Positions 11,392 to 24,010 are shown, numbered from the stretch's first letter. The stretch is DNA of 64,000 bases from Anaeramoeba ignava (GCA_028826165.1 JAPDFW010000059.1:1067001-1131000); one strand, 5' to 3'. Notes: generated by a model from the sequence alone, not told the origin. Made by a program: numbers and translations.

Positions 11392-14300
11392 TTATTTTTG
11401 TTTAAAAAGTAATGATGATTGATTTTTTCTTCTTAATTCTTTAAATTCTTCAGAATCAAAAAATTTTGAATAAAAATTATTGTAATCAAGACGAGTAATT
11501 AAATCAATCATATGAGGATCAGCATCAGTATGAGTATAAGCTTGTAAAGATTTAATTAACATTCCAAGATGAAAAATAAATTTTTCTTCTGAATTTCTAA
11601 CCATTCCTAAATAACCTTTTTCTTGAAACATTTTATGAACATGAGCTGTTTGAACATCAATTCTTTGAGCACGCTAAATAAGAGGAAAAAAAAAAGAAGA
11701 ATAAATATTTCATTTTTTTAGTTTTGAATTTTAATTTTAATTTTAATTTTTAATTTTAATTTTGATTTTAATTTTGATTTTAATTTTAATTTTAATTTTG
11801 AATTTTAATTTTAATTTTAATTTTAATTTTAATTTTGATTTTGATTTTGATTTTAATTTTAATTTTAATTTTAATTTTAATTTTAATTTTAATTTTAATT
11901 TTAATTTTGATTTTAATTTTAATTTTAATTTTAATTTTGATTTTAATTTTAATTTTGATTTTGATTTTGATTTTGATTTTGATTTTGATTTTGATTTTAA
12001 TTTTTGATTTTGATTTTAATTTTAATTTTGATTTTGATTTTGATTTTGATTTTGATTTTTGATTTTTGGTTATAATTTTTGATTTAATTTTTTAATTTTG
12101 ATTTTAATTTTGATTTTGATTTTGATTTAGATTTTAATTTTAATTTTGATTTTGATTTTTTTTGATTTTGATTTTAATTTTAATTTTGATTTTAAATTTT
12201 GATTTTAATTTTTGATTTTAATTTTGATTTTAATTTTGATTTTGATTTAGATTTTAATTTTGATTTTTAATTTTAATTTTGATTTAAATTTTAATTTTGA
12301 TTTTGATTTTGATTTTGATTTTAATTTTTTAATTTTAATTTTAATTTTAATTTTAATTTTGAATTTTGATTTTAATTTTAATTTTAATTTTAATTTTTTA
12401 ATTTTAATTTTGATTTTGATTTTAATTTTGATTTTAATTTTTTTGAAATTTTGATTTTAATTTTGATTTTGATTTTAATTTTGATTTTGAATTTTTTGAT
12501 TTTAATTTTGAATTTTGAATTTTGATTTTGAATTTTAAATTTTAATTTTAATTTTAAATGGATTTTTTCTACTTTTGAAAATCTCGTTTTATGATCTTCA
12601 ATCGATTTTAAATGTTCCTGATTTTCTTTTGGAGTTAATAAATCACTTAATGAATCATTGTATTGAGAAGAAAAAGAAGGTAAACGAGATTCTAAAGGAA
12701 GTTCATCATGTTTAGTGACAGTTAATGATTCAGTTAATCTAGTTGTATGAGTTGAAAAAATTTCACAAGTCATCAACAACTTGCTCATAATCCTCAAAAG
12801 TCTTGGATTAGTCAGAAGACATTCCTTCAAACACGAATCAAGAAAATCATTGTGATAAAGCATAAGTTCATCCACACTCGATACATCAGCTAGTCGAGCA
12901 ATGAATTTTTTCCAGTTTTGTTCAATTACTTCAAAATGCATATAATATTGTAAATGTTGAAGAAAATATAACATTTTCTGACGCAAAGTGTAAGCGCCAA
13001 GAAGTGCAAGTTCAAGATCAATTTCTTTTGTGCTTTGTTGTGCAGCCCAAGTATCACAAATCTGCTTCTCAATTTTTTTACAGTTGAACAAATGCCTGAA
13101 GATTATTTGATATTTTGTTAGTGCTTTGCGATTAATGACAAGTGAAACAGGCCATTTTACTTCATAATCCAGTGAGAAGGCATCAAACCCAGTCACGTTT
13201 GGTTGCTGTTGGTTGATGATTGCGTCCAACATTGGGATATTTTCATCACTTTCATTTTCATCATTTTCATTTTGATTTAAATTTTGGTTTTGGTTTTCAT
13301 TTTCGATTATTTTTTCAAATAGTTCTTTTTCTTCGCTTTTGATCGGATTTTTGGCTTGATAAACAAACATATTTTTGCCTGTGAATTTTGCTTTAATTTT
13401 ATCGGCTTTTTCCTTTTCCAAATGTTTGATATTCAAGATGGTTAATAGTTGACTAATCAAGTTATTTGGAAGTAATTGACAGCTAAGATTATCCTTCATC
13501 AAATCTCTTGAAGAAACGGAAGAAGAAAGCGCAATTCCCAGAAATGAAACGAGTTTTGAAGGAACAACTTCAATCACATTTTTGTCGAGTTCTTCCTTTG
13601 CAGTGTCAATAAATAGGGACATAAAATCGCCAGTTCCAAGTAGAAAATAACGCTTTAACGCGTTTAAATGGTCAAACAATTTATTCTCTTTGATCATAAT
13701 GTCAAGAAGTAGTGTGCTTGCATAGGAATGGGCTTTGTCAATCATTTCAATATATTCCTGTTCATTTGGTGTGTAATAAAACTTTTCTTCGTAAGGATAA
13801 TTGATTTCGATTCCACATTCTTTAATCACATTTAAATATTTCCCAGTCATCAACAATTTCTCTGTTGAAAGAGCAAGAAAAAAAGGAACGGAACTAAGAA
13901 ATGAATCTGGTGAAGAGCGCAATCTTTCTCGCTCTTCATGACTCCTTCTTGATTTATAATTCCGACTGGGTTTGATTTCATCCTTGCGAAGTGTGTATCT
14001 TCTTTCCCAATAAGCATCATTAAAATCCCTTTTCAAATTTTCTTTGTGAACTCGTTTGTTTTCCACAACAAGAAATTCCGAATGTGGATCGTTGATTGAT
14101 CCTTTGTAAACCCAATTCCCCACCATTTCTAAATAGGGTTGGGCTGCTTTTTCTAATAGATATTCAAATAATTCCATTGTTTTTGTGTCTCCTCCAAATA
14201 AATTATTTTGTTGATGAATTAAATTTATTAATTGACCTCCTCTTGCCTTCATTTTTTTGGATTCTATTATTAATCTACTCAATGTTGCGAATGTTTTTAT

Positions 14301-17300
14301 TGAAGGCTGTAGAAGATACCAAAGTTTTTGTAGTGTAAGTTGACCTGTTCTTTGTTGGTATTCAAAAGTTGTTACCAACGAATGATAATCCTAATTTTAT
14401 GAAGAAAAATTTTAATTTAATTTTAAAATTTAAAAATTTAAAAATTATTTGATTTCTACTTGAAGTAATTGATTAATTGCTGCGCAAAAAGCATGATTTG
14501 TTAATCCATATTGAAAATCAAAACGAGAATCTACAAATTCAGAAATTATATAAAAATTTGTGCAAAGTGGAAGTATTTGATGGAGAAGCGAAGATAAAGA
14601 AATATCTAGCGTATTATCAAATATAAAAATGGGTTGTTCTGGATTTGAAGGTTGTTTGACTTTTATATATTTTCCTTCGATTCCCTTTTTTTTTCAATTT
14701 AAAAATTAATTCAATTTAAATATTTAATTCAAAAATTAATTCAATTTAAAAAATATTCAATTCAAAAATATTCAATTCAAAAAATAATTCAATTCAAAAA
14801 TATTTAATTTAAAAATCAATTCAAAAAATATTCAATTTAAAAATTAATTCAATTCAAAAATTAATTCAAAAAATAATTCAATTAAAAAATCAATTTAAAA
14901 ATTAATTCAATTCAAAAATATTTAATTTAAAAATTAATTCAAAAATATTCAATTCAAAAATATTCAATTTAAAAATCAATTCAAAAAATATTCAATTCAA
15001 TAATTCAATTTAAAAATTAATTCAAAAATATTTAATTTAAAAATTAATTCAATTTAAAAATATGAGTGATTCTGTTGCAAAAAAAATCAATAAAAAAAAA
15101 AGCCTCTTGAGCCTCAAAATTAAAATATCAAATAATCAATTTATTGAGTGATTTTTTTTATATTGTTCCAAAAAATTCTCATCAAATTTATTTACTTTTG
15201 ATTTTATTAATAAAGGAATTTTTTTAAAAAAGGAATTTAAATTTCATATATGTCTTCTTTTTTAAATCTCTTAAAAAAATAAAAGAGAAATTTTAGACTT
15301 CTTTTTTTAAAATAACTTTTTTTGAATCATATTTTAATCAATCAAAATCAAAAAGATCAGATTTTTCATTTTGCTTTTCTTCTCCCTTTCAATTTGTTTT
15401 TATCGATAATTTAATTACAAAATATCTTTACATATTAGACATTTGTATTTTGATTGAAGAATCAATTTTTCTTTGGTTTTTTTCTTTTTTTGGAAATAAG
15501 ATCAAGAAGATTTTTCCTTTTCTTTCTTTTTTTTAATTAAATCAATGTCCACTTTTTCCTTTCAATTTCTTTTTTTCTTCAAATAGTTTAAAGAATCAAT
15601 TTTTCTTTGGTTTTTCTTTTTGAAATAAGATCAAGAAGATTTTTTTCCTTTTCTTTCTTTTTTTTAATTAAATCAATGTCCACTTTTTTGAGGATTTCAA
15701 AAGGAATTTTTTGATAAAATCTCAATTCATTTTTTCTTTTAAATGAAGCTTTTTTTTATTCGTTTTCAAGGAAATTTTTGTGTGTTTGATGCTGAAAAGA
15801 TCCTAAACTTTAAAACCTTAATTAAAGATGTGAAAGATAACTTCAACATTCGACAAAAGATTCAAGCATTCACCTATCTCTTTCAAGATAAAACTGTTCG
15901 TATTTCAAACAATTCACAACTTGTAATCTTCCTAAATTGTGTTAAAGAAAAAGTTCTTCTAATAACTTCAGAGGAAATTCCTATTTTGAATGTTCAAATC
16001 ACTATTTCAAAAAATGGAAAGAAAGTGCCAATGAGTATTCAAAAAATGATCGATCAGGATCCATTTCTTTCATATAATTTAGATACACAAAAAGTTTTTT
16101 GTTCTTCTTGTGATAAGGAATTGAAAAATTTAAATTCATGGAAGCTAAAGAGACATTTAAATTGTGAACATCATCGTTTTAAGATTCCATTTTACCTAAA
16201 ATCTCAAACAAAATCAAAAGAATGGGTTTTCACAAATCATGAAAAAAATATCCTTCGAATTTTAGATCATTTAGAAACATTTACAACGATTGATTTTTAC
16301 AGCAGAAAAGATATACCTGTTTTCCGCACAAGTTTGACAAAGAAAAGACTTTTTAATCAAATACAGGATAAAGGAAATGATCTTAAATATGGGACTTTCT
16401 GCTCACTTCTTCAAAAGTATTTTTCAATTCATTCTGCAACAGCTTTTTTTTTCCAGTGTCCAAAATGTTCTAATCCAATCATGAAAAAAAGGCAGAATCA
16501 CCAAAGAAAAGTTCTTGAAATGAGAAATTTATACAAATCGGAAATTCAACTTCTTGATCAAATTATTTTATTCTTGGACTTTGCAGTCAATTTTCAAGAG
16601 TATCGAGATAATTGGGAAACACAAGAATTCTATCATAAAAAATCATGGGTGATCTTCAATATTACTATTCAGTTTGAAAAACAGTTGTTCTATTTCGATT
16701 ATATTTCAGAGGATCAAACTAAAGTAAGTTTAAAAATTGAATTCCTTTTTGATTCTATTAATTTTCTATTTCTCTTATAGGATTCCCAATTTGTTCTTCA
16801 AAGTTTTCAAGATTTTCGATATAAATTCCATGAATGGCAACATAAAAGAAATCTATTAAACATATCAAAACTAAGGATTTTTTCTGATAATGGAGGACAC
16901 ATTAAAAATAACTTTGTTCTGGGGATGATTTTTGATGCTTTTAGTTCGCAATTTTTAGATATTAAGGTAATTTTCTTTCTCAGAAATCATGCTAAACATA
17001 TGTCTGATCGTCATTTTGGTAACATATCAAGGAATAAGGCAAATTTTGGGGATATTACAACTATTAATTTACTTTTTGATTATTTATCTCAACTTAGTAA
17101 CACAACACCAATTATTTTAAATGTGAATAGAGCACTCAAATTTCTTTACAAGAATCCAATTGCAAAAATTCAAAAATCACACATTTTTATTTTCTTAAAA
17201 GGAAACTTGAAAACTGCAAGAATGCCAAACACCAATTTTCGAAAAAGAAGAATACCTATAATTGAACAAATTTTTCAAGAGAAAGAATTTGGAATTAAAC

Positions 17301-19644
17301 AAAATTCAGCATTAATTCAGGAGAATTATTCTATTCCTTTCTTTAATACTCAAATGACAAATTCCAAAAATGAAAAGGTGATTCCAAATGAAACACAAAA
17401 ATTTCATTCGCAAAGAGAAAAGAAGATGAAGGAAATGAATCATATGAATGGAAATCTACGAAGTTCTTCCAGAAAACATCAACAAATCAAGAGAAAAATT
17501 GAATTTGAAGAAAAAGAAGAAATCAAAAATTTGCGCATTTCAAAATTTCAAGATAATCTCCCAAAACAAAAGAATTTTACATCATCAATATCCATTTGCA
17601 AAACAGGAGTAAGAAAATTCTTCTTTTATTATTTTTTTCTTTTTGATTTTCTCATTTTAATTTTTGATTAGAATTTAAGAAAGATTCCAAATTCACACAA
17701 TTCATGCTATATCGCTTCCATCATTCAAGTGCTTTTAAGAACTTCTGTAATTGAACTATTAGGTTTAGGTGATATTTCTGAAACTTTGAGCGATATTTTA
17801 CAATCTTCAGAAGAATCGATTAATATAACTCCACTAAGAAAGGTAATAGGAGAACATGTGACTCAATTTTCCAACACTAATGAACAAGATATACATGAAT
17901 TTTTTGTTTCCTTGATGGATTTAATATCAAATGAGAATATTTCAGATTTCAATGTTCCATATGATCTTCTTTATCAAGAATTTGATATTCACAATCGAGC
18001 TATAATAAATGATTTTCGCATTCGTATTGTGCAAAAAGTGACATGTAAGAAATGTAAAAGATTTACTTATTCCTTTCCTCAAGAAACAAGTCTTGTGATT
18101 AGCTTTCCAATTTTGAACGGAGAAATTAGCATTTCTTCAATGCTCGATAATTATTTCGCTGAAAAGGATTTAGATTTCTCTCAACATTATCACTGTGAAA
18201 ATTGTGACCAAAAAGTAGAAAGCTCCATTAAATTGTCTCTTTTGACTATTCCTAAATATTTGGTTATTTTTTTCAAGAGAACTTATTATGATTCCTTGAC
18301 TCAATCTACAACAAGAATTGGAACCAAAATTCAATGTGAAGAAAAGATCAATGTCAAATCTTTCATGTTTCAGAGTTGTCCTAATCAAGAAACTGAAATG
18401 AAATTACTTGGATCAATACACCATATTGGAAATGCCAATGAAGGTCATTATTGGACTGAAATCTTAGAAACCGAAACTAGTTCAAATTTTTTTGGAATAA
18501 GTGATGCTCATATATTTCCCGTGAATCCTTTTAGAACAAAAGATACTTTTACAATGATGATTTTTACAAGAGAAGATTAAGAAAAAATAATCACTCTTTC
18601 TATTCCTTTTTTCTTTGACAAGAATCTAATTCATTTTTCTTTTTTTTTTGATTGATTTTTGATTGATTTTTTTTGATTGATTTTTTTTGATTCAATTTTT
18701 CTAATTCTCAAAGAAATAAACCTTTATCGTGCCTCAGGAAGCACCAAAATTTGAGGCTTTTATCGAGATTTCTTGTTCAATTTTAATTAAAAAAGGGAAA
18801 AAAAATAAACAAAAAAAAATTTTTCACATCAGCCTCAAATCACTCATATTCAATTCAATAAATTAATTCAATTTAAAAATCAATTTAAAAATATTTAATT
18901 CAAAAATTAATTCAATTTAAAAAATATTTAATTTAAAAAATCAATTCAAAAATTAATTCAAAAATATTTAATTCAAAAATTAATTTAAAAATATTCAATT
19001 CAAAAATTAATTCAATTTTAAAAATATTCAATTCAAAAATTAATTCAATTTAAAAATTAATTCAATTTAAAAATCAATTCAATTCAAAAATTAATTCAAT
19101 TTAAAAATATTCAATTCAAAAATTAATTCAATTTAAAAAATATTCTTCATTTACAATCAAACAATATAATAAATCTTCAATAATTAATATTTCTTGTACT
19201 TCAACTGGAAAAACATCTAATTCTAATGGTTCTGCTTCTGGTTCATTCAGAAATAAATGTTTTCCTGTAAGAAAAGGTCTTTCAGAAACCCAATCAGGAA
19301 AAATTGGTTTTCTTAAATTATCATCTTTTTGTTGAAATTTTTTCTCATTTTTTAATTGCATTGAATAAAGTTCCTCTAAATTTTCATCATTTTTTTTTAA
19401 ATTGAATTATTAAATTGATTGTTTTAAATTAAAATTCTTGTTCCATTATTTGAATACTTTGTAATTCTTTATGATCAGTTGATGTTGAAAGTCGAAAATA
19501 ATCAATATCTTCAATTTTATTTTTCTGATTTTCAAATGAATCATTTTCTGAATATTGAAGTTTTTGTAATAAATGATTTTCAAGTTTTTCTAAAAGATTT
19601 TTATTCTTGATAATTAATGAAAAAACTCCAAAAATCACAGCGTT

Positions 19645-19679
<35 letters not shown>

Positions 19680-20069
19680 TATTGTTGCTTTTTCTTTTAG
19701 ATTTAAAGATTTAAAAATTTTAAAAATTTGTATTTGAATTAAATTTTTTTTTTCTTCATTTTTGAAAATTAACTTTTTTAATTCTTTTCTTTCTTGTAAT
19801 TTTTTTTCATATAATTTTGAAATTAACGGAAAATTTCCAGCTTCAGAAAGCATAAAAGTAATTTTTTTTGGTACAATCTTTTTTAAATTTCAAATTCAAT
19901 TCCAAAATTTAAATTGTTTTATTTTTTTTTTATAATTTTTGTTTTTTTTTTTTTTTGATACTTTTGGTATATGTAATTGTTTTGTAGATTTTAATAATTC
20001 TGTTGCATAAAAATCTGGTTTTTCATCGATTCCAAGCCATTTAAATAATTGTTCAATTAAATCTTTCAT
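11392..20069 (-). CDS. TUBGCP2: Gamma-tubulin complex component 2 (GCP2/Spc97 family), interrupted by an intronic transposon
   Basis: Seven exons: 20069..19962, 19877..19774, 19687..19458, 19375..19155, 14684..14460, 14390..12573 and 11673..11392; all phases agree, giving about 995 residues (animal GCP2 is about 900). Diagnostic stretches are ERPFLTGKHLF, EDLLYCLI joined across intron 4 to GIEGKYI, YGLTNHAFCAAINQLLQ joined to DYHSLV, LTLQKLWYLLQPS, INDPHSEFLV, YWERRYTLR, GKYLNVIKECG, LLGTGDFMSLF, VKWPVSLVINRKALTKYQ, FRHLFNCK and LITRLDYNNFY. It forms gamma-TuSC with GCP3 and gamma-tubulin to nucleate microtubules. Intron 4 (19154..14685, 4470 bp) carries a DNA transposon in the opposite orientation, and intron 6 (12572..11674) is pure hexamer repeat. 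Exon 3 starts with a poly-Asn run. The weakest parts are exons 1-3, which lie in the poorly conserved N-terminus. Confidence 0.85.
11674..12572 (-). repeat. Hexamer-repeat intron of GCP2
   Basis: The 899-bp intron 6 (donor GTAGAA at 12572, acceptor TTTAG ending at 11674) is almost wholly TTTTAA and TTTTGA hexamers on the + strand. Open frames here (poly-IL, poly-NF, poly-DF) are repeat artefacts. Confidence 0.85.
14691..15060. repeat. ATTCAAAAATTAATTC repeat, left of the transposon
   Basis: Irregular tandem copies of TTCAAAAATTAATTCAATTT and related words. The same repeat resumes at 18849. Together they are one intronic repeat tract split by the transposon. Confidence 0.8.
15063..15071 (+). 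repeat. Left terminal inverted repeat
   Basis: TGAGTGATT, preceded by the TA at 15061-15062. It is mirrored at the right end. Confidence 0.7.
15743..18580 (+). CDS. Transposase fused to a ubiquitin-specific protease (peptidase C19)
   Basis: Exons 15743..16723, 16781..17608 and 17672..18580, phase 0 throughout, 905 residues. Residues 1-75 look like a PB1/ubiquitin-like fold. A C2H2-type finger (CSSCDKEL then HLNCEHH) is near 120 and a CPKC knuckle near 239. The transposase core has three candidate acidic residues in DDE-like contexts: D279 (LDFAVNFQ), D363 (IFSDNGGHIKN) and D403 (NHAKHMSDRHFGN). The C-terminal 300 residues are a USP: Cys box NSHNSCYIASIIQ (C615), NEQDIHEF box near 674, two CxxC zinc pairs (CKKC, CENC), His box GNANEGHYWTEI (H862) and D881. 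All catalytic positions are present, so it could remove ubiquitin from host or element proteins. Intron 1 is 57 bp and intron 2 is 63 bp. It could instead be two adjacent genes, but the frame is continuous after splicing. Confidence 0.78.
18838..18846 (-). repeat. Right terminal inverted repeat
   Basis: AATCACTCA, the complement of the left end, followed by the TA at 18847-18848. Confidence 0.7.
18849..19140. repeat. ATTCAAAAATTAATTC repeat, right of the transposon
   Basis: Continuation of the tract at 14691-15060, again inside GCP2 intron 4. It contains intact copies of the inferred empty insertion site (for example near 19085-19110). Confidence 0.8.
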
Positions 20070-20189
20070 TATTGTTTCAAAAAAAAAATGAAATTTAAAA
20101 AAAATGAAATTTAAAAAAATTTTTCTGAAGTTTTTCTCAATAAATGATTCTTATTTCATTTATTTAAAAATCTCTTTAAAATCTTTTTG

Positions 20190-22215
20190 AAAATAAAAAG
20201 AAAAAGTGGAATAAGAAATAAATTAATCTATAATTTAATTTTATTATTATTTTTATTTAAATTTATTATTAATCCCTTTTTCAAAATTGAAATAAATAAG
20301 GAAAAAGTGGAATAAATTTTGTAAGAAATAAATTGAAATTTAATCAATAATTTAATTTAAAATTTAAGAAATATTTAATTTTATTTTATTTATATTTATT
20401 ATTAATCCCTTTTTTAAAATTGAAAAAAATTAAAGAAAAAAGTGGAATAAAATATAATAAGAAATAAATTTAAATTTAATTAATAATTTAATTTAAAATT
20501 TCTTTATAATTTAATTTAATTATTATTTATATTTATATTTATTATTAATCCCTTTTTAAAATTGAAATAAAAAGAAAAAGTGGAATAAAATATAATAAGA
20601 AATAAATTTAAATTTAATCAATAATTTAATTTAAAATTTCTTTATAATTTAATTTAATTATTATTTATATTTATATTTATTATTAATCTCTTTTCCAAAA
20701 TTGAAAATAAAAAGAAAAAGTGGAATAAAAATTATAATAAGAAATAAATTTAAATTTAATCAATAATTTAATTTAAAATATCTTAATAATTTAATTTAAT
20801 TATTATTTATATTTATATTTATTATTAATCTCTTTTTCAAAATTGAAAATAAAAAGAAAAAGTGGAATAAAAATTATAATAAGAAATAAATTGAAATTTA
20901 ATCAATAATTTAATTTAAAATTTCTTTATAATTTAATTTAATTATTATTTATATTTAAATTTATTATTAATCTCTTTTTCAAAATTGAAATAAATTAAAA
21001 GAAAAAGTGGAATAAAAATTATAATAAGAAATAAATTAAAATTTAATTAATAATTTAATTTAAAATTTCTTTTATAATTTATTTTAATTATTATTTATAT
21101 TTATATTTATTATTAATCTCTTTTCCAAAATTGAAAATAAAAAGAAAAAGTGGAATAAAAATTATAATAAGAAATAAATTTAAATTTAATCAATAATTTA
21201 ATTTAAAATATCTTAATAATTTAATTTAATTATTATTTATATTTATATTTATTATTAATCTCTTTTTTAAAATTGAAGGAAATTAAAGAAAAAAGTGGAA
21301 TAAATTGTAATAAGAAATAAATTGAAATTTAATCAATAATTTAATTTAAAATTTCTTTATAATTTAATTTAATTATTATTTTTATTTATATTTATTATTA
21401 ATCTCTTTTTAAAATTGAAAATAAAAAAGTATGGAATAAAAATTATAATAAGAAATAAATTAAAATTTAATTAATAATTTAATTTAAAATTTCTTTATAA
21501 TTTAATTTAATTATTATTTTTATTTATATTTATTATTAATCTCTTTTTAAAATTGAAATAAAAAGAAAAAAGTGGAATAAAAATTATAATAAGAAATAAA
21601 TTTAAATTTAATTAATAATTTAATTTAAAATTTCTTAATAATTTATTTTTATTATTATTTATATTTATATTTATTATTAATCTCTTTTTTAAAATTGAAA
21701 AATTAAAGAAAAAAGTGGAATAAATTTTAATAAGAAATAAATTGAAATTTAATTAATAATTTAATTTAAAATTTCTTAATAATTTATTTTAATTATTATT
21801 TTTATTTATATTTATTATTAATCTCTTTTTAAAATTGAAGGAAATTAAAGGAAAAAGTGGAATAAAATTAAATAAATTTAAATTTAATTAATTTAATTTA
21901 AAAATAATTTAAAATTATTATTTATAATTATATTTATTATTAATCTCTTTTCAAAATTGAAAATAAAAAAGTGAATAAATTTAATAAGAAATAAATTTAA
22001 ATTTAATCAATAATTTAATTTAAAATTTATTTTAATTATTATTTTTAATTATATTTATTATTAATCTCTTTTTCAAAATTGAAAATAAAAAGAAAAAGTG
22101 GAATAAATTTTTTTAAATAAAGAAATTAAATAATTTAAAAAATTTATAATTTAAATTAAAATATCTTAATAATTTAATTTTATTATTATTTATAATTATA
22201 TTTATTATTAAATTT
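20190..22215. repeat. Satellite block 1, about 140 bp x 15
   Basis: About fifteen head-to-tail units, each marked by AAAAAGTGGAATAAA (near 20206, 20302, 20435, 20575, 20715, 20860, 21003, 21143, 21293, 21425, 21560, 21713, 21855, 21967 and 22097). The rest of the unit is T/A-rich with ATTTATATTTATTATTAATCTC. No open frame. It lies between the GCP2 start and the first gene of the unknown family. Confidence 0.85.
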
Positions 22216-22590
22216 TATTAAATTTATATTTAAAAAATTAATCAATTTTTTTTCCCTTTTATTCTTTTTTTTTTCTCATTTATCCTTTTTTTTGAGAATT
22301 TTCGTTTGCTAAATCAACTTAGATCGTTTTATATTTTGATTTAAATTAAATTAATTAAAAAATAAATTTATAATTAATAGATTAAAAGGATAATAAATTA
22401 ATTAAAAAAAAAAATTTTTTTTTAAATTTTTTACTTTAAAAAAATTTTAATTTGTAAAAAAGAACCATTTTTTCATTCAATTGTTTTGTTTATTCAAGTT
22501 TTTTAATTTTTAATTTTTAATTTTAATTTTAATTTTTACTTTTAACTTTTCTTCTTCTTTTTTTTTGTGGAACAAGAACAACAAAAAAAA
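22216..22590 (+). promoter_or_regulatory. Upstream region shared with the next paralogue
   Basis: This segment, including TTTCGTTTGCTAAATC and GATCGTTTTATATTTTG, recurs almost unchanged at about 24045-24418, again directly before a family gene. It therefore holds the copied promoter and 5' UTR. No specific element can be proved. Confidence 0.55.
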
Positions 22591-23205
22591 ATGTCAAATT
22601 CAAATTTTGGAATAGAAACAAATTTTGAAATGAATTCATTTGATGAAGAATCATTACCATTACCATTTCAAAGTGATTTACTTCTCTCTTCTTTGGATTT
22701 CCTTGGTTATGATTTTTTGGATTCAAAATCAATTGATTTTAATAACATTGATTCAGTCCAACTTACAACAGCAACAACAATAATAAATCCTTCAACAGAT
22801 GATCCAAAAACATCAACAGACTTAAAGGAAAAAATAGAAGAATTAATTCAAAATCGAAAGAAAAAAAGAAATCAAACAAAAACAGCTTTTCGACTTCAAT
22901 GTTTTTCTCAAATTTCACCAAAGGAATTTGTTTATATTCGTAGAAATAAAAAGAGAATTCAAATTGGTAAAAATTTTTCACTTAAAAAACATGGAATGGA
23001 AATTAGTGATAAAATTGTTATTACAAGTAAATTAATTGATCTTGAAACTCAAATTAACAAAAGAAATAAAAATCTTATTAGAAGAAGTTATCGGAATGCG
23101 TTTAAACCAAAAGGATTCATAATTGCAAAACCTCATAAAAGAGGAGATTTAGTTTTTAAATTTGTAGGAAAACACAAAAAACAAAACAGAAATATCAGAA
23201 ATTGA
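22591..23205 (+). CDS. Unknown-domain family protein A
   Basis: 204 residues from the first ATG; an in-frame GTG lies upstream at 22567 and is not a credible start here. The N-terminus is acidic and S/N/L-rich. The C-terminal ~110 residues are a basic domain shared by four genes in the window: FRLQCFSQIS, KEFVYIRRNKK, NFSLKKHGME, RRSYRNAFKPKGF and KPHKRGDLVFKF. I do not recognise it. An acidic tail plus a small basic domain would suit a nucleic-acid-binding regulator, but that is a guess. Its first 37 residues are identical to paralogue B, whereas the middle is much shorter (about 40 against 160 residues), so one copy gained or lost the linker after duplication. No intron is seen. Confidence 0.7.
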   Translation: MSNSNFGIETNFEMNSFDEESLPLPFQSDLLLSSLDFLGYDFLDSKSIDFNNIDSVQLTTATTIINPSTDDPKTSTDLKEKIEELIQNRKKKRNQTKTAFRLQCFSQISPKEFVYIRRNKKRIQIGKNFSLKKHGMEISDKIVITSKLIDLETQINKRNKNLIRRSYRNAFKPKGFIIAKPHKRGDLVFKFVGKHKKQNRNIRN

Positions 23206-23294
23206 AAAAACAAAAACAGAAAACAATTTCCAATTTAATTTTTCTTTGATTTTAATTTTAATTTCCAATTTAATTTTTCTTTGATTTTGAATTA

Positions 23295-24010
23295 AATAAA
23301 TTAAAAAAAGGAAAAAAGTGGAATAAATTTTTTATTTAAAATATAAGAAATAAATTGAAATTTAATTAATAATTTAATTTAAAATTTATTAATAATTTAT
23401 TTTAATTATTATTTATATTTATATTTATTATTAATCCCTTTTTTAAAATTGAAAGAAATTAAAGAAAAAAGTGGAATAAATTATAATAAATGAAATTTAA
23501 TTAATAATTTTAAATTTAAAATTTATTTAATTTATTATTATTTATATTTATATTTATTATTAATCTCTTTTTAAAATTGAAAAATTGTAATAAGAAATAA
23601 ATTCAAATTTAATTAATAATTTAATTTAAAATTTCTTTATAATTTAATTATAATTATTTATTATTAATCTCTTTTTAAAATCTCTTTTTAAAATTGAAAA
23701 TAAAAAGAAAAAGTGGAATAAATTGTAATAAGAAATAAATTGAAATTTAATTAATAATTTAATTTAAAATATCTTAATAATTTAATTTAATTATTATTTA
23801 TATTTATATTTATTATTAATCTCTTTTTCAAAATTGAAAATTAAAAAGAAAAAAGTGGAATAAATTATAATAATTTAAAATTTATTAAATAAATTAAATT
23901 TAAATTTAATAATCTTTTAATTAAAAAGAAAAAAAGTGGAATAAATTATAATAAGAAATAAATTGAAATTTAATTAATAATTTAATTTAAAATATCTTAA
24001 TAATTTAATT
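23295..24010. repeat. Satellite block 2
   Basis: About six degenerate units of the 20-22 kb satellite, with AAGTGGAATAAA near 23302, 23469, 23709, 23853 and 23935. It separates family genes A and B. Confidence 0.8.

Larger units (their letters stand above)
15063..18846 (+). mobile_element. DNA transposon encoding a transposase-USP fusion
   Basis: The 3784-bp element sits in GCP2 intron 4. Its ends are short inverted repeats: TGAGTGATT at 15063-15071 and its complement AATCACTCA at 18838-18846, with looser similarity inside. TGAGTGATT is repeated internally at 15145-15153. GCCTC/GAGGC words recur near both ends (15102-15117; about 18732-18833). The direct repeat at the edges is TA (15061-15062 and 18847-18848). 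Removing the element and one TA restores the flanking repeat word AATTTAAAAATATTCAATTC, which occurs intact elsewhere in the tract. It carries one gene with two small introns. TA target use resembles Tc1/mariner-like elements, but the transposase does not look like a typical member, so the superfamily is not assigned. Confidence 0.8.

Noticed and set aside
15743-18580. Host gene encoding a USP
   Set aside because: Terminal inverted repeats, a TA duplication, a restorable empty site and an upstream transposase core in the same protein point to a mobile element.
22567-22590. N-terminal extension MEQEQQKK of family genes A and B
   Set aside because: It would need a GTG start; the first ATG lies at 22591 (24419 in gene B) and eukaryotic genes rarely use GTG.
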